A DNA stretch of 64,000 nt from Photobacterium salinisoli (GCF_003614885.1 NZ_QZMS01000007.1:1550001-1614000); one strand, 5' to 3'. Positions 42,084 to 54,459 are shown, numbered from the stretch's first letter. Made by a program: numbers and translations. Notes: generated from the sequence alone by a model not told the origin.

Positions 42084-42349
42084 GCCTCTGCCACCCTACT
42101 GACAACTTACTCTTCAATCATTTCATCTCTGGTTGTACCTATTCATCACCACTTCATTGACAATTAAATGAATAAACAGTGAATAAAACACAGGAAAACA
42201 AGTAATTAACAAATCAGTTAACAACTGGCCATTCAGGCCACGTTTTCTTATCGTTTTGAACAAGCGCTTGTGAACTAATTATGACCGATCTAGTAGAAAC
42301 AACACAATGCCAGGGACATGCTTTTCACAGGCCATGAGATAAATAATCG
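42084..42349. other. Intergenic stretch between cspD and icd
   Basis: AT-rich sequence between convergent genes, with no supported ORF. A short palindrome CAAGCGCTTG (42260-42269) is the only visible structure. Confidence 0.4.
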
Positions 42350-42385
42350 AGTAAAAACAAAAAGGCCCAGCCGAAGCCGAGCCTT
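42350..42385 (-). terminator. Terminator of icd
   Basis: On the minus strand a 10-bp stem (with G-U pairs) closes on the stable UUCG tetraloop and is followed by TTTTTGTTTTT, 22 bases after the icd stop. Confidence 0.85.
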
Positions 42386-42406
42386 TCTCAAAGCAATTAA
42401 ACTGAC

Positions 42407-43657
42407 TTACATTTGTTCAATCATATCGTCGGCGAACTCTGAACACTTACGCAGTGTTGCACCGTCCATCAGACGTTCAAAGTCGTAAGTCACAGTCTTG
42501 TTGCGGATTGCCGCTTCCATAGACTTGATGATCAGGTCTGCAGCTTCAGTCCAGCCCAGGTGACGCAGCATCATTTCAGCAGACAGAATCAGAGAACCCG
42601 GGTTCACTTTATCCTGACCAGCATACTTAGGTGCAGTACCGTGAGTGGCTTCAAACAGCGCAACACCATCACCGATGTTTGCACCCGGTGCGATACCGAT
42701 ACCACCAACCTGTGCAGCCAGTGCATCCGAAATGTAGTCACCGTTCAGGTTCATCGTCGCAATCACATCATACTCAGCCGGACGCAGCAGGATCTGTTGC
42801 AGGAATGCGTCAGCAATGCTGTCTTTGATGATGATTTCTTTACCTGTGTTAGGGTTTTTCAGCGTCATCCATGGGCCGCCATCCAGCAGCTCAGCACCGA
42901 ATTCTTTCGCTACTTCGTAACCCCAGTCTTTAAAGGCACCTTCAGTAAACTTCATGATGTTGCCTTTATGAACCAGCGTCAGTGAATCACGGTCATTGTC
43001 GATGGTGTACTGGACTGCTGCACGTACCAGGCGCTTAGTACCTTCTTCAGATACAGGCTTGATACCGATGCCGCAATCTTTAGAGAAGCGGATCTTAGTC
43101 GCGCCCATCTCATCTTGCAGGAACTTGATAACTTTATCTGCTTCAGCTGTACCCGCTTTGAACTCGATACCCGCATAGATATCTTCAGAGTTTTCACGGT
43201 AGATAACCATGTCAGTCAGTTCAGGTTGTTTCAGCGGGCTTGGTACGCCGTCAAAATAACGAACCGGGCGAGCACAGATATACAGATCCAGCTCTTGACG
43301 CAGTGCAACGTTCAGAGAACGAATGCCGCCGCCAACAGGTGTAGTCAGTGGACCTTTAATTGCAACTTTGTATTCACGAATAAAATCAAGCGTTTCTTGT
43401 GGAAGCCAAGCATCTTCACCGTAAATCTGAGTCGATTTTTCACCGGTGTAGATCTCCATCCAGGAAATTTTACGGTCGCCGCCGTAAGCTTTCTGAACTG
43501 CCGCATCAACCACTTTGATCATTGCAGGGCTTACATCAACGCCAATACCATCACCTTCGATAAAAGGAATGATCGGGTTGTTAGGAACGACCAGCTTACC
43601 ATTGGCATCAAGGGCAATTTTCTGACCTTCTGCTGGTACAACTACTTTACTATCCAT
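42407..43657 (-). CDS. icd: NADP-dependent isocitrate dehydrogenase
   Basis: Icd oxidises isocitrate to 2-oxoglutarate in the TCA cycle. It has 416 aa, equal to E. coli. The phosphorylation-loop serine lies in [13 protein letters not shown] near residue 113, the substrate-binding residues in ICARPVRYF, and the NADP site in [25 protein letters not shown] precedes the ATG. It is divergent from rluE as in E. coli. Confidence 0.98.
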   Translation of the reverse strand: MDSKVVVPAEGQKIALDANGKLVVPNNPIIPFIEGDGIGVDVSPAMIKVVDAAVQKAYGGDRKISWMEIYTGEKSTQIYGEDAWLPQETLDFIREYKVAIKGPLTTPVGGGIRSLNVALRQELDLYICARPVRYFDGVPSPLKQPELTDMVIYRENSEDIYAGIEFKAGTAEADKVIKFLQDEMGATKIRFSKDCGIGIKPVSEEGTKRLVRAAVQYTIDNDRDSLTLVHKGNIMKFTEGAFKDWGYEVAKEFGAELLDGGPWMTLKNPNTGKEIIIKDSIADAFLQQILLRPAEYDVIATMNLNGDYISDALAAQVGGIGIAPGANIGDGVALFEATHGTAPKYAGQDKVNPGSLILSAEMMLRHLGWTEAADLIIKSMEAAIRNKTVTYDFERLMDGATLRKCSEFADDMIEQM

Positions 43658-43800
43658 TAAATTCTCCTAGCGTCCGTTTGTTATCTTTTTGTAAGATGCG
43701 GGGGAATCATACTTGAAAATTCACCAGCACGCCATGGGTGGTTTTTTACGTTATAATGGTGCGCTCACAAAATACTTATCCCCCTTTACTTTGTATCGCC

Positions 43801-44457
43801 ATGAAAACTCAACGTACCCGACGCACCACCCGGAACGACGATCGTAACCCGTCCCGTCAGCCTGGCACCAAGCCGCGAAAATCACGCACTGCCTCTCAGG
43901 CTGGCCGCCAACGTGGTCCGCAGAAAATTATTCTTTTTAACAAGCCATTCAATGTGTTGACGCAATTTAGCGGAGAGCCGGGAGACAAAACGCTGGCCGA
44001 CTACATCCCGGTAAAAGATGTCTATGCGGCAGGGCGTTTGGATAAGGACAGCGAAGGCCTGCTGGTGCTGACCAATGACGGTATCCTGCAAGCACGTCTG
44101 ACTCAGCCAAGCTCCAAACAACCTAAAACCTACTGGGTACAGGTAGAAGGCACGCCGGGTGAAGAGCAGCTCAAAGCATTGCGCACAGGCGTAACGTTAA
44201 AAGACGGTATGACGTTGCCGGCAGATGTCACTGTCATTGACACACCTGAGGTTTGGGACAGGCATCCGCCGATACGTGAACGTAAAAATATCCCTACCAC
44301 CTGGCTTAGCATTACTTTAAGAGAAGGGCGTAACCGGCAGGTACGTCGCATGACAGCCCATGTAGGGCACCCTACTCTCAGATTGATCCGCTACCAGATG
44401 GCAGACTGGACAGTCGATGGTCTGGCTCCCGGTGAATGGCGGGAAGTCACTCGCTGA
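43801..44457 (+). CDS. rluE: 23S rRNA pseudouridine(2457) synthase
   Basis: RluE makes pseudouridine 2457 in 23S rRNA. It is an RsuA-family synthase with catalytic Asp in [11 protein letters not shown] and the C-terminal [11 protein letters not shown] motif. The start is taken at ATG 43801, giving 218 aa and agreeing with the E. coli length (217); further in-frame starts upstream lie in the divergent promoter. The basic N-terminal tail ([15 protein letters not shown]) is typical. In E. coli nudJ separates it from mnmA; here nudJ is absent. Confidence 0.92.
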   Translation: MKTQRTRRTTRNDDRNPSRQPGTKPRKSRTASQAGRQRGPQKIILFNKPFNVLTQFSGEPGDKTLADYIPVKDVYAAGRLDKDSEGLLVLTNDGILQARLTQPSSKQPKTYWVQVEGTPGEEQLKALRTGVTLKDGMTLPADVTVIDTPEVWDRHPPIRERKNIPTTWLSITLREGRNRQVRRMTAHVGHPTLRLIRYQMADWTVDGLAPGEWREVTR

Positions 44458-44549
44458 CGATGACTGGCTGGCAGGGGAGATTCACCGGCGCGTTAATTTT
44501 GTTAAAACACTACACATTAGCGGAGAGTTACACTATCATTGCCGGCAAA

Positions 44550-44565
44550 TAGCAAACGTTTGCGT
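44550..44565. promoter_or_regulatory. PurR-type operator ahead of mnmA-hflD-purB
   Basis: The sequence matches the PurR consensus ACGCAAACGTTTGCGT at 14 of 16 positions and contains the perfect palindrome GCAAACGTTTGC. It lies 150 bases before mnmA, where a promoter is expected. Another LacI-family repressor could use such a site, but purB in this operon makes PurR the natural candidate. Confidence 0.65.
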
Positions 44566-44714
44566 TAGTGGTGATTAACGAGTAATCGTGCAAGCTGACA
44601 GCTAAAATTGCCGATGAAAGATGAATAAAGTGTGAAGCGGTTCTCGATCTGTTTCAGTTCGCAGCTTTCTGATAGAATTACGCCCTTATCACTTATTCAA
44701 GATTGAAGAGAAAA

Positions 44715-45824
44715 ATGTCAGATAACAGCCAGAAAAAAGTTATTGTCGGCATGTCCGGCGGCGTCGATTCCTCGGTTTCTGCTTACCTGCTACTTCAACA
44801 GGGCTATCAGGTAGAAGGCCTGTTCATGAAGAACTGGGAAGAAGATGACAATGACGAGTACTGCTCAGCGGCAGAAGATCTCGCGGACGCACAGGCTGTG
44901 TGCGACAAACTGGGCATTCATCTTCATACGATCAACTTTGCTGCTGAGTACTGGGACAACGTGTTCGAATACTTTCTTGCAGAATATAAAGCTGGCCGTA
45001 CTCCAAACCCTGACATTCTGTGTAACAAAGAAATCAAATTTAAGGCATTCCTGGAGTTTGCCGATGAAGTGCTGGATGCTGATTATATTGCCATGGGTCA
45101 CTATACCCGTCGCACTTTCCCTACCCAGCCAGGTCAAAAAGCGCAGATGTTACGCGGACTGGATAACAACAAAGACCAGAGCTATTTCCTGTACACCCTG
45201 AGCCACGATCAGATTGCTCGCAGTCTGTTCCCTGTTGGTGAGCTTGAAAAGCCGGAAGTACGCCGCATCGCGGAAGAACAAGGGCTGGTCACCGCCAAGA
45301 AAAAAGACTCTACCGGTATCTGTTTTATCGGAGAGCGCAAGTTCACCGAATTTCTGGGTAAATATCTGCCTGCGCAGCCAGGCGATATTGTCACGGCTGA
45401 AGACGGTAAGGTTATCGGACAGCATCAGGGACTGATGTACCACACCCTGGGCCAGCGCAAAGGTCTGCTGATTGGTGGTTTGAAAGACAGCTCAGATGAG
45501 CCTTGGTATGTCGTTGATAAAGATATTGAAAATAATCTGCTGATTGTCGGACAAGGGAAAAATCATCCGCGCCTGCTCTCTAACGGTCTGGTCGCCGCTC
45601 AGCTGCACTGGGTGGATCGCGAACCGGTTCGTGAGCCTGTAAAATGCACAGTGAAGACCCGCTATCGTCAACAGGATACGCCTTGCACCATTATTCCTGT
45701 CGATGACAACAGCATCAAAGTCATTTTTGATGAGCCACAAATCGCAGTAACACCAGGCCAGTCAGCTGTGTTTTATCAGGGTGATGTGTGTCTTGGCGGC
45801 GGCATCATTGAAGAGCGGATTTAA
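44715..45824 (+). CDS. mnmA: tRNA 2-thiouridylase MnmA
   Basis: MnmA puts sulfur on U34 of tRNA-Lys, -Glu and -Gln, taking it from the Tus relay. The PP-loop SGGVDSS is at residues 16-22. Catalytic cysteines lie in [12 protein letters not shown] (near 101) and [12 protein letters not shown] (near 198). Start ATG 44715 rather than the in-frame TTG four codons upstream; 369 aa. It leads an operon with hflD and purB. Confidence 0.97.
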   Translation: MSDNSQKKVIVGMSGGVDSSVSAYLLLQQGYQVEGLFMKNWEEDDNDEYCSAAEDLADAQAVCDKLGIHLHTINFAAEYWDNVFEYFLAEYKAGRTPNPDILCNKEIKFKAFLEFADEVLDADYIAMGHYTRRTFPTQPGQKAQMLRGLDNNKDQSYFLYTLSHDQIARSLFPVGELEKPEVRRIAEEQGLVTAKKKDSTGICFIGERKFTEFLGKYLPAQPGDIVTAEDGKVIGQHQGLMYHTLGQRKGLLIGGLKDSSDEPWYVVDKDIENNLLIVGQGKNHPRLLSNGLVAAQLHWVDREPVREPVKCTVKTRYRQQDTPCTIIPVDDNSIKVIFDEPQIAVTPGQSAVFYQGDVCLGGGIIEERI

Positions 45825-45835
45825 AGGGACAGTCC

Positions 45836-46453
45836 ATGGCTTATACAATTTATGACAGAACCATTGCGTTTGCAGGCATTTGCCAGGCAGTGAAATTAGT
45901 ACAGACTGTTGCTCGCACAGGTACTTGTGATAACGACGCTTTCGTCACCTGTTTACGCACCCTGACCTCGACTAATCCAAACAACGTGATTGAAATTTTT
46001 GGTGAAGAAGCTGACCTCAGGTTAGGCCTCAGCACCATGATCAACGAAATCGACAATACACCGGCAGGCAGTGAAATTACCCGCTATCTGGTCAGCGTAA
46101 TGGCGCTGGAACGTAAGCTGGCCAGCCGTCGCGACAGTATGGCGCAACTGGGTGATCGGATTGATATGGTGAAACGCCAGCTGGATCATTTCGACCTGCT
46201 TGATGAGCAGATGATCAGCAACCTGGCGAGTGTCTATCTCGATATCATCAGCCCGCTAGGACCGCGCATTCAGGTCACAGGAACACCGGCTCAGCTGCAG
46301 CAACAGCATGTGCAGCACAAGGTACGAGCTCTGCTGCTGGCCGCAGTTCGCAGTGCAGTATTGTGGCGTCAGGTCGGCGGTAAGCGCCGTCATCTGATCT
46401 TTGGCCGCAAACAGATGCTTGAACAGGCAAAAATCATTCAGGCCCGAAGCTAA
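45836..46453 (+). CDS. hflD: High frequency lysogenization protein HflD homologue
   Basis: HflD is a peripheral membrane protein known from lambda lysogeny control, with no settled cellular function. It has 205 aa and the family opening [15 protein letters not shown], then [29 protein letters not shown]. It lies 11 bases after mnmA, with GGGACAG as ribosome site, and 73 bases before purB. Confidence 0.95.
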   Translation: MAYTIYDRTIAFAGICQAVKLVQTVARTGTCDNDAFVTCLRTLTSTNPNNVIEIFGEEADLRLGLSTMINEIDNTPAGSEITRYLVSVMALERKLASRRDSMAQLGDRIDMVKRQLDHFDLLDEQMISNLASVYLDIISPLGPRIQVTGTPAQLQQQHVQHKVRALLLAAVRSAVLWRQVGGKRRHLIFGRKQMLEQAKIIQARS

Positions 46454-46502
46454 ACATTATTCTCAGTGAGCGCCTGTTGGGCGTTCTGTAACTCAGCTAT
46501 AA

Positions 46503-47894
<1,392 letters not shown>

Positions 47895-47915
47895 TAGGCT
47901 TGTTTTCCGTCTCTC

Positions 47916-47944
47916 AAGGCCAGCATAGACTGCTGGCCTTTTTA
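47916..47944 (+). terminator. Terminator of the mnmA-hflD-purB operon
   Basis: AAGGCCAGCA / TGCTGGCCTT stem, 5-base loop, T run; 22 bases past purB. Confidence 0.9.
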
Positions 47945-48008
47945 GTTTCTGCCGCTCTGCCACCATTCACTGATATAATCCCCCTCAAATTTCTAACCGA
48001 TGAAGACT

Positions 48009-49142
48009 ATGTATCAATTTACCTTCTCGTTCAGCGAGTTCTTATCGACTTACTGGCAAAAGCAACCCACAGTGATTAAAGGCGGTTTTGCCGATTTCGT
48101 TGACCCTATCTCGCCAGATGAACTGGCCGGACTGGCGATGGAAGAAGAAGTCGACTCTCGTTATATCTCACGTCAGGGTGAAAACTGGCAGGTAGAGCAA
48201 GGGCCACTGAGCTTTGAAAACCTGCCGGATGATCACTGGTCTTTCATGGTCCAGGCGGCCAACCACTGGCACAGCGGCGCGGCCAGACTGGTAAAACCGT
48301 TTCAGGCCATGCCCGGCTGGCTGTTTGATGATCTGATGATCAGCTACTCCACGCCAGGCGGCGGTGTCGGCCCGCATTTCGACCAGTATGATGTATTCAT
48401 TATTCAGGGTTCAGGACAACGCCGCTGGCGTGTCGGCCCGCGCAAAGATAACTACGAAGAATGCTTCCGTCACCCGAACCTGCGCCAGATCACCGGGTTT
48501 GACCCCATCATTGATGAAGTGCTGGAGCCGGGCGATATACTTTATATTCCCGCTGGCTTCCCCCATGACGGTTACGCGCTGGAAACCGCAATGAGCTACT
48601 CAATGGGATTCCGTTCACCGAAACAACAGGAGCTGCTGAGCAGCTTTGCTGATTTCATCATCGAAAATGAACTGGGCGATCAACATTATCACAACCCGGA
48701 TCTTCCGGCTCGTGACAAAGTCGGCGAGCTGCCAGCCAGCGAATGTCAGGATCTGATCGCCATGATGCGCAGCCTGATGGAACAACCGGAAACCATGAAT
48801 CAGTGGCTGGGAGAATATTTAAGCCTGAGTCGCCATAACATGGATGTGATCGCAGCCGATCCAGCCTGGTCTGGTGATGAAATCGTGGGCGCTCTGATGC
48901 AGGGCGAAACGTTTTTTAAGATTGGCGGTCTGCGCGCTTTTTACCATCAGGGGCATCCACACACCGTCTATATTGATGGCGAGTGCTACGAGTTACCCGC
49001 GGGTTGCGAACATGCCGCCGACTGGCTATGCAATCAGGGCAGTTTCTCTATTGCAGAGGTGGGTGAGCTCATCAATAACTCAGCCTTAATTTCACTGCTG
49101 ACCCAATGGGTCAACATGGGGTACTGGCATCAGGCCGACTAA
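48009..49142 (+). CDS. roxA: Ribosomal oxygenase RoxA (50S L16 arginine hydroxylase)
   Basis: RoxA (YcfD) is a 2-oxoglutarate/Fe(II) oxygenase of the JmjC type that hydroxylates an Arg of ribosomal protein L16. The HxD iron ligands lie in GVGPHFDQYDVF, and the distal His in IPAGFPHDGYALE. Winged-helix and dimerisation parts fill the C-terminal half. MYQFTFSFSEFL aligns best with the family start, so ATG 48009 is used; an ATG three codons upstream (48000) is possible, and neither has a strong ribosome site. 377 aa. Its place beside purB is as in vibrios and enterics. Confidence 0.93.
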   Translation: MYQFTFSFSEFLSTYWQKQPTVIKGGFADFVDPISPDELAGLAMEEEVDSRYISRQGENWQVEQGPLSFENLPDDHWSFMVQAANHWHSGAARLVKPFQAMPGWLFDDLMISYSTPGGGVGPHFDQYDVFIIQGSGQRRWRVGPRKDNYEECFRHPNLRQITGFDPIIDEVLEPGDILYIPAGFPHDGYALETAMSYSMGFRSPKQQELLSSFADFIIENELGDQHYHNPDLPARDKVGELPASECQDLIAMMRSLMEQPETMNQWLGEYLSLSRHNMDVIAADPAWSGDEIVGALMQGETFFKIGGLRAFYHQGHPHTVYIDGECYELPAGCEHAADWLCNQGSFSIAEVGELINNSALISLLTQWVNMGYWHQAD

Positions 49143-49163
49143 ATCAGCGTCCCCTTAAGGTAG

Positions 49164-49188
49164 AAAAGCCCGCGATGCGGGCTTTTTT
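49164..49188. terminator. Bidirectional terminator between roxA and the chemoreceptor
   Basis: AAAGCCCGC / GCGGGCTTT with a GAT loop and T run. Confidence 0.9.
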
Positions 49189-49214
49189 GATCACACTGGC
49201 TGCGTCTGGCGCTA

Positions 49215-51329
49215 TTACACTTTGAACTGACCCGCTAACTCTTGCTGTTTGTGAGACAAGGACGTTAAGCGCTGACCTATAGTGGCCGAGTTTTCAGCCT
49301 GTCCTAAAATAGTCTCACTCAGCTCACGGATATTCGATACGTTACGGTTCACTTCTCCGGCGACCGCACGTTGCTCTCCGGCAGCATGCATGATTTGCTC
49401 ATTCATTGACTGGATGGCGCGGACCGCCTCGGTAATACGCTTCAGGCTCGCCACAGCTTCACTGACCTGATGCGCGGTATCGCCTGCCAGCTGATTGCCT
49501 TCTTCAATCGCATTCACCACATCACGGGTACCCTGCTGCAGCACCTCAATCACATTACGTATCTGGCCGACAGAATCCTGAGTACGGCTGGCTAGCTGGC
49601 GCACCTCGTCCGCGACCACTGCAAATCCCCGGCCTTGCTCTCCGGCACGCGCCGCTTCAATGGCCGCATTCAGGGCCAGCAGGTTTGTCTGCTCTGAAAT
49701 GCCGGCAATCACCTGCAGAATCTGATTGATGTCTTCGCTGTTTCGTTCCAGATCACGAGCAACAGGAACCGCCGTTTCCATCCGGGAGACCAGGTGGTTC
49801 ATTGACTCAGCAGAGGCATGAATCACTCCCTGACCCTCAACAGCAGCAGAGTCTGCATCGCGGGCAGCGCCAACAGCGGTTTCGGTATGACTGACAACCT
49901 GCTCGGCCGTCTGCGACATTTCTTCAGAAGCCGTCGCCACCATATCCACTTCTTTAAACTGCGCCTGACTGCCATCACGGGTATGGCTGGCCACCTGCGC
50001 AGCTTCATTGGCGGTTGTGCCGACTTCATCAACCGCAATGATCACTTGTGAGATGGTGTGCTGTAATTTATCCAGGAAGCGGTTAAACCAGGTTGCCAAT
50101 TCACCCAGTTCGTCTTGCTGGCCGACATCAAGGCGCTGGGTTAAATCCCCCTCTCCCGAGGCAATATCCTTCAGTCGCTCAGCTATCTGGCGAATCGGGG
50201 CTACCAGCCGGGCTGCGGCAAACCACAGCATCAGCAGGCCTGACGCGGCAATCACCAGGCTCGCAAGCAGTTGAATGGCGGAAGATTCATCTCGCTGTTT
50301 CTGAATCGCATGATCCAAGCTCATTGCTTCAGCCAGCACTTTTTCAGCCGGTAACTGAATGACCACGCCCCAGGTTGTCTGGCCCAGTTCAACCGGATTG
50401 TAAGCCGTCAGCCAGGTTTGATCCTGACTCCAGCCCACCACTTGTTTGCCCTGTCTGAGCCAGTCGGTCAGCGTTGCAGGCAGGCCATCGCCTGATATTA
50501 CCGTACTGCCCACCCTGCCACTGGCCTGGTCCCAGGCAACCACAGTACTGTTCTGACTGACCAGAGAAACCTTACCACTGGCGTTAAACAGGTTCTCGTC
50601 AACGGTATTAATGACACTCTGCAAGGAATCCAGTTTAACATCGATGCCCATCACACCTATGGCTTTACCATTGGCAATCAATGGGATAGTAATCGAGCTC
50701 AGCAGCACATTCTGACCATTATCGGTCGAAAATACCGGATCCTGAACGCAGGATTCCCTGCCATTGAGGCTGCAGGTATACCAGGCATTGGTGGCCTTAT
50801 CGCTAATTTTCGCTTCACTGATAATACGTTGTTCGGCGTCGCCACTTTCGCCACGGAACCAATAGGGTGAGAATCGCCCCGTCGCATTGGCTCCCACATA
50901 GGCGGCATCAACGTAATTACCATCTTCACCATCTAGAGCATCTGGCTCAAACACCACAAATGCGCCATGAATATTGGCAAATTCATTGACAGAGCGGCGG
51001 AGTAACTCGGTGATCGAGCCGCGCAGTTCTGCGCTGTTGGTATAATTTTCTTCCGCGTTATATTTCAGAAACAGGACACTCTGGGCCAGCATCTCTGCCC
51101 GGTGTGACGCTTCATCAAAAAATTGCTGGACAGAAATCGCCTGTCTTTCAGCCTGTGCTTTTACCAGCTCTTGCGACTGATTGCGAAGCGAACTGAAAGA
51201 TTGCTGGCTGACCAGTTGCTGGCTTTGTCCCGAAAAGTAAAACGAGAGGCTGGTGAGTACTGCAGCGGTTGCCAGTAAGGCAAAACCCGCCATCAGGGTA
51301 ATTTTCCACTGAACCGAAAGTGACCGCAT
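49215..51329 (-). CDS. Methyl-accepting chemotaxis protein with periplasmic Cache domain
   Basis: This is a membrane chemoreceptor of 704 aa. The start is ATG 51329, with AAGGA seven bases upstream; an in-frame extension to 51359 lacks support. TM1 spans about residues 10-32 and TM2 about 350-370. Between them is a large periplasmic dCache-like ligand domain (motifs [49 protein letters not shown]). A HAMP domain follows, then the conserved signalling tip [20 protein letters not shown]. There is no C-terminal CheR/CheB-tethering pentapeptide; the protein ends ELAGQFKV. The ligand is unknown. Confidence 0.93.
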   Translation of the reverse strand: MRSLSVQWKITLMAGFALLATAAVLTSLSFYFSGQSQQLVSQQSFSSLRNQSQELVKAQAERQAISVQQFFDEASHRAEMLAQSVLFLKYNAEENYTNSAELRGSITELLRRSVNEFANIHGAFVVFEPDALDGEDGNYVDAAYVGANATGRFSPYWFRGESGDAEQRIISEAKISDKATNAWYTCSLNGRESCVQDPVFSTDNGQNVLLSSITIPLIANGKAIGVMGIDVKLDSLQSVINTVDENLFNASGKVSLVSQNSTVVAWDQASGRVGSTVISGDGLPATLTDWLRQGKQVVGWSQDQTWLTAYNPVELGQTTWGVVIQLPAEKVLAEAMSLDHAIQKQRDESSAIQLLASLVIAASGLLMLWFAAARLVAPIRQIAERLKDIASGEGDLTQRLDVGQQDELGELATWFNRFLDKLQHTISQVIIAVDEVGTTANEAAQVASHTRDGSQAQFKEVDMVATASEEMSQTAEQVVSHTETAVGAARDADSAAVEGQGVIHASAESMNHLVSRMETAVPVARDLERNSEDINQILQVIAGISEQTNLLALNAAIEAARAGEQGRGFAVVADEVRQLASRTQDSVGQIRNVIEVLQQGTRDVVNAIEEGNQLAGDTAHQVSEAVASLKRITEAVRAIQSMNEQIMHAAGEQRAVAGEVNRNVSNIRELSETILGQAENSATIGQRLTSLSHKQQELAGQFKV

Positions 51330-51443
51330 ATAACCATCCTTGTAAGTCAAATCAGTCAAAATGTAACTTTTGGTGACAACAACATCAATTAGATGTTAAC
51401 AGAACACTCAAAAGTTTGATTTTTATTCAATTTTTCTGAGATG

Positions 51444-51476
51444 TAACAAAAAAAGCGCGGGTTTTACGCCGCGCTT
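51444..51476 (-). terminator. Terminator of the opp operon
   Basis: AAGCGCGG / CCGCGCTT stem, 8-base loop, then seven T on the minus strand, 22 bases past oppF. Confidence 0.85.
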
Positions 51477-51497
51477 AAAGCCTGTCACAGGCTTAAA

Positions 51498-52487
51498 TCA
51501 GTGCACATTCAGGCAAGCCACGGCATGTACATCTCCGCCTTCTAATTGAGGCTTTTTCTGCGCACAACTGTCGGTTGCCTGCGGGCAGCGTGTTCTGAAC
51601 ACACAGCCCGAAGGTGGATTCATCGGTGAAGGTAAATCACCTTCAAGCAACTGAATGGTCTTATTGCGCTCCTTCTCCGGATCCGGAATAGGGACAGCAG
51701 ACATCAGTGCCTTGGTATAAGGGTGCTTAGGTCCGTCAAACAGCGCATCGCCCTCACCGATTTCAACGGCATTACCCAGATACATCACCATGACGCGATC
51801 CGAGATATGCTTCACCACCGACAGGTCGTGGGCAATAAAGATCAGGCTCAACCCCATCTCTTTCTGCAGTGACTTCAAAAGGTTGACCACCTGAGCCTGG
51901 ATAGACACGTCCAGTGCCGATACCGGCTCATCACAAATAATCAGCTTAGGTTTCAGGATCAAGGCGCGCGCAATACCGATACGCTGACACTGACCACCGG
52001 AAAACTCATGCGGGTAGCGGTTGATCACGTTAGGTAACAAGCCCACCTTGTTCATCATTTCTTTCACCCGCGCTTTCACTTCATCTGTGGTCAGTTCCGG
52101 ATAAAAGGTTTTCAGCGGCTCGGCAATGATATCTCCCACCGTCATACGCGGGTTCAGAGAGGCCAGCGGATCCTGGAAAATCATCTGAATCTCTTTGCGT
52201 TTTTCACGCATGGCATTGTGTTCCAGCTTAGTCAGATCCTGACCCAGCCAGACCACATTGCCTTCTGTGGCCTGAACCAGACCAATCACAGCTCGGGCAA
52301 AGGTCGACTTACCGCAGCCCGACTCACCCACAACGCCCAGCGTCTCACCTTCGTAAAGGCGAATTCCAACCCCGTCGACCGCTTTCAGCTTGAGCGGCTT
52401 GGTCCAGGGCCAGGCTGACTTTGGTGCAATGTTGAAGTGAACCTTGAGATCTTTAATATCGAGTAAAACTTTCTTTTCGGCTTGCAT
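51498..52487 (-). CDS. oppF: Oligopeptide ABC transporter ATP-binding protein OppF
   Basis: OppF is the second ATPase of the oligopeptide importer. Walker A is GESGCGKST near residue 58, the ABC signature SGGQCQR near 167, Walker B LIICDEP. The C-terminal oligopeptide-transporter Cys motif (CVFRTRCPQATDSC) holds an Fe-S-type cluster in relatives. Start ATG 52487 overlaps the oppD stop by one base (TAATG); a GTG two codons upstream is possible. 329 aa. Last gene of oppABCDF. Confidence 0.97.
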   Translation of the reverse strand: MQAEKKVLLDIKDLKVHFNIAPKSAWPWTKPLKLKAVDGVGIRLYEGETLGVVGESGCGKSTFARAVIGLVQATEGNVVWLGQDLTKLEHNAMREKRKEIQMIFQDPLASLNPRMTVGDIIAEPLKTFYPELTTDEVKARVKEMMNKVGLLPNVINRYPHEFSGGQCQRIGIARALILKPKLIICDEPVSALDVSIQAQVVNLLKSLQKEMGLSLIFIAHDLSVVKHISDRVMVMYLGNAVEIGEGDALFDGPKHPYTKALMSAVPIPDPEKERNKTIQLLEGDLPSPMNPPSGCVFRTRCPQATDSCAQKKPQLEGGDVHAVACLNVH

Positions 52488-53452
52488 TACCACGTCCCCA
52501 CATCAGAAAAACATGCACGTAAACGACCTTCAGCAAAAGGTTCCAGTGTCGGTGCTTCCTGTGAACAACGGCTGCTGACACGGTGGCAGCGTTCCTGATA
52601 CGGGCAGCCCACAGGCAGGCGCAGTAAGTTTGGCGGATTGCCAGGGATCGTCGGCAGTTCTTCGCCTTCGGTATCCAGGCGCGGAATCGCTTTGAGCAGG
52701 CCTTCGGTGTAAGGATGGGCAGGTTTATAGAAAATCTCATCGATTTTGCCATATTCCATGGTACGGCCAGCATACATGACCAGTACTTTGTCACAGCTAC
52801 CAGCCACTACGCCCAGATCATGAGTGATCATGATGATGGCTGTATTGAAGTCACTTTTCAGTTCATTGAGCAAATCCATGATTTGCGCCTGTACGGTAAC
52901 ATCCAGTGCTGTCGTCGGTTCATCGGCAATCAGCAGTTTCGGACGGCACAGCAAAGCCATGGCAATCATCACACGCTGACGCATACCGCCGGAAAACTCA
53001 TGCGGGTACATGGTAATTCGCTTACGTGCTTCCGGAATTTTCACCGCATCCAGCATACGCACGCTTTCTTCAAACGCTTCAGCACGCCCCAGGCCTTTGT
53101 GCAGCATCAGCACTTCCATCAGCTGATCGCTGACTTTCATATAAGGGTTCAGCGATGTCATCGGGTCCTGAAAAATCATCGCAATCTGCTCGGCACGGAT
53201 CTTATTGAGTTCACGCTCAGGCAGATTCAGGATTTCACGCCCTTCAAATTTCGCGCTGCCGCTGATCTTACCGTTCTTGGCAAGCAGGCCCATAATGGAG
53301 AACACGGTCTGGCTTTTGCCTGATCCCGATTCACCCACTATCCCCAGAGTCTCACCCTGGTTCAGAGAAAAATTCAAATCATTCACTGCGGTGACAATAC
53401 CATCTTGCGTGGTGAATTCTACGCGCAGATCTTTGACATCTAATAAGCTCAT
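52487..53452 (-). CDS. oppD: Oligopeptide ABC transporter ATP-binding protein OppD
   Basis: This is the first ATPase of the importer, with 321 aa. Walker A GESGSGKSQ near residue 39, signature SGGMRQRVMIA near 154, Walker B LLIADEP. The C-terminal Cys motif reads CPYQERCHRVSSRC. It is coupled to oppF by TAATG. An 80-base gap separates it from oppC. Confidence 0.97.
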   Translation of the reverse strand: MSLLDVKDLRVEFTTQDGIVTAVNDLNFSLNQGETLGIVGESGSGKSQTVFSIMGLLAKNGKISGSAKFEGREILNLPERELNKIRAEQIAMIFQDPMTSLNPYMKVSDQLMEVLMLHKGLGRAEAFEESVRMLDAVKIPEARKRITMYPHEFSGGMRQRVMIAMALLCRPKLLIADEPTTALDVTVQAQIMDLLNELKSDFNTAIIMITHDLGVVAGSCDKVLVMYAGRTMEYGKIDEIFYKPAHPYTEGLLKAIPRLDTEGEELPTIPGNPPNLLRLPVGCPYQERCHRVSSRCSQEAPTLEPFAEGRLRACFSDVGTW

Positions 53453-53532
53453 ATTTCACTTCCTTATCTTGCCGCCGTACAAGCAGTGTCCCAGCAAGGT
53501 AACCTGAACAGCGGCAATGAATATTCCTTGGT

Positions 53533-54447
53533 TTATCTGTCTTTAGGATCCAGCGCGTCACGCAGACCATCACCCACATAGTTAAAGCAGAATAAGGTCA
53601 GGACCATAAATATTGCAGGGAACAACAATTGCCAGATGGCAATCTCCATTGTTTGTGCCCCTTCTTGCAGCAAGGCACCCCAGCTGGTCATGGGTTCCTG
53701 TACACCCAGGCCAAGGAAACTCAGGAAAGATTCAGTCAAAATCATCTGCGGTACCAGCAGTGTTGAATACACAGCAACAATACCCAGTACATTAGGCACG
53801 ATGTGGCGCGTAATGATATTCCAGCGGCTGACACCAGACACATGGGCCGCTTCGATAAACTCCTTGCTGCGCAGTGACAGCGTCTGACCACGTACGATAC
53901 GAGCCATATCCAGCCAGGAAATCGCACCAATCGCCACAAAGATCAGCATGATATTACGACCAAAGAAGGTCACCAGAACGATCACGAAGAACATAAACGG
54001 AATCGAGTACAGAATTTCCAGAATACGCATCATGACACGGTCGGTGCGGCCGCCAAGGAAGCCAGAAGTTGCGCCGTACAGGGTGCCGATAACCACAGCA
54101 ACCAGGGCGCCAAGGATACCGACCATCAATGAGATACGGCCACCGATTAGGGTACGCGTGAACAAATCCCGCCCCAGACTGTCTGTGCCGAACAAGTGTC
54201 CTTCCGGCCCAAAACTTGGTGCGGCATGCAATGCATACCAATCGGTGTCATCAAAGGCGTACTGACTGAACATAGGCCCGAAAATAACAGCCAGACAGAT
54301 CAAAGACAGAATGGCCAGACTGATCATGGCGGCTTTGTTACGTGTAAATCGGGTACGGGCATCCTGCCACAGACTGCGGCCTTCAATTTCCAGCTGCTCT
54401 GAAAACTTCTCTACCGCGTTTACGTTTTCTTTTTTAGTTAACATCAT
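53533..54447 (-). CDS. oppC: Oligopeptide ABC transporter permease OppC
   Basis: OppC is a channel-forming permease of the importer with 304 aa. The cytosolic N-terminal part (about 1-35) precedes six helices. The EAA loop (EAAHVSGVSRWNIITRHIVPN) contacts an ATPase. The N-terminal OppC domain (LWQDARTRFTRNKAAM) is present. It begins 12 bases after oppB. The start ATG 54447 is followed immediately by a second ATG. Confidence 0.97.
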   Translation of the reverse strand: MMLTKKENVNAVEKFSEQLEIEGRSLWQDARTRFTRNKAAMISLAILSLICLAVIFGPMFSQYAFDDTDWYALHAAPSFGPEGHLFGTDSLGRDLFTRTLIGGRISLMVGILGALVAVVIGTLYGATSGFLGGRTDRVMMRILEILYSIPFMFFVIVLVTFFGRNIMLIFVAIGAISWLDMARIVRGQTLSLRSKEFIEAAHVSGVSRWNIITRHIVPNVLGIVAVYSTLLVPQMILTESFLSFLGLGVQEPMTSWGALLQEGAQTMEIAIWQLLFPAIFMVLTLFCFNYVGDGLRDALDPKDR

Positions 54448-54459
54448 CGGTCAGCTTCC

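Noticed and set aside
42260..42269. Palindrome CAAGCGCTTG
   Set aside because: Short, single and in a convergent intergenic region; likely chance.
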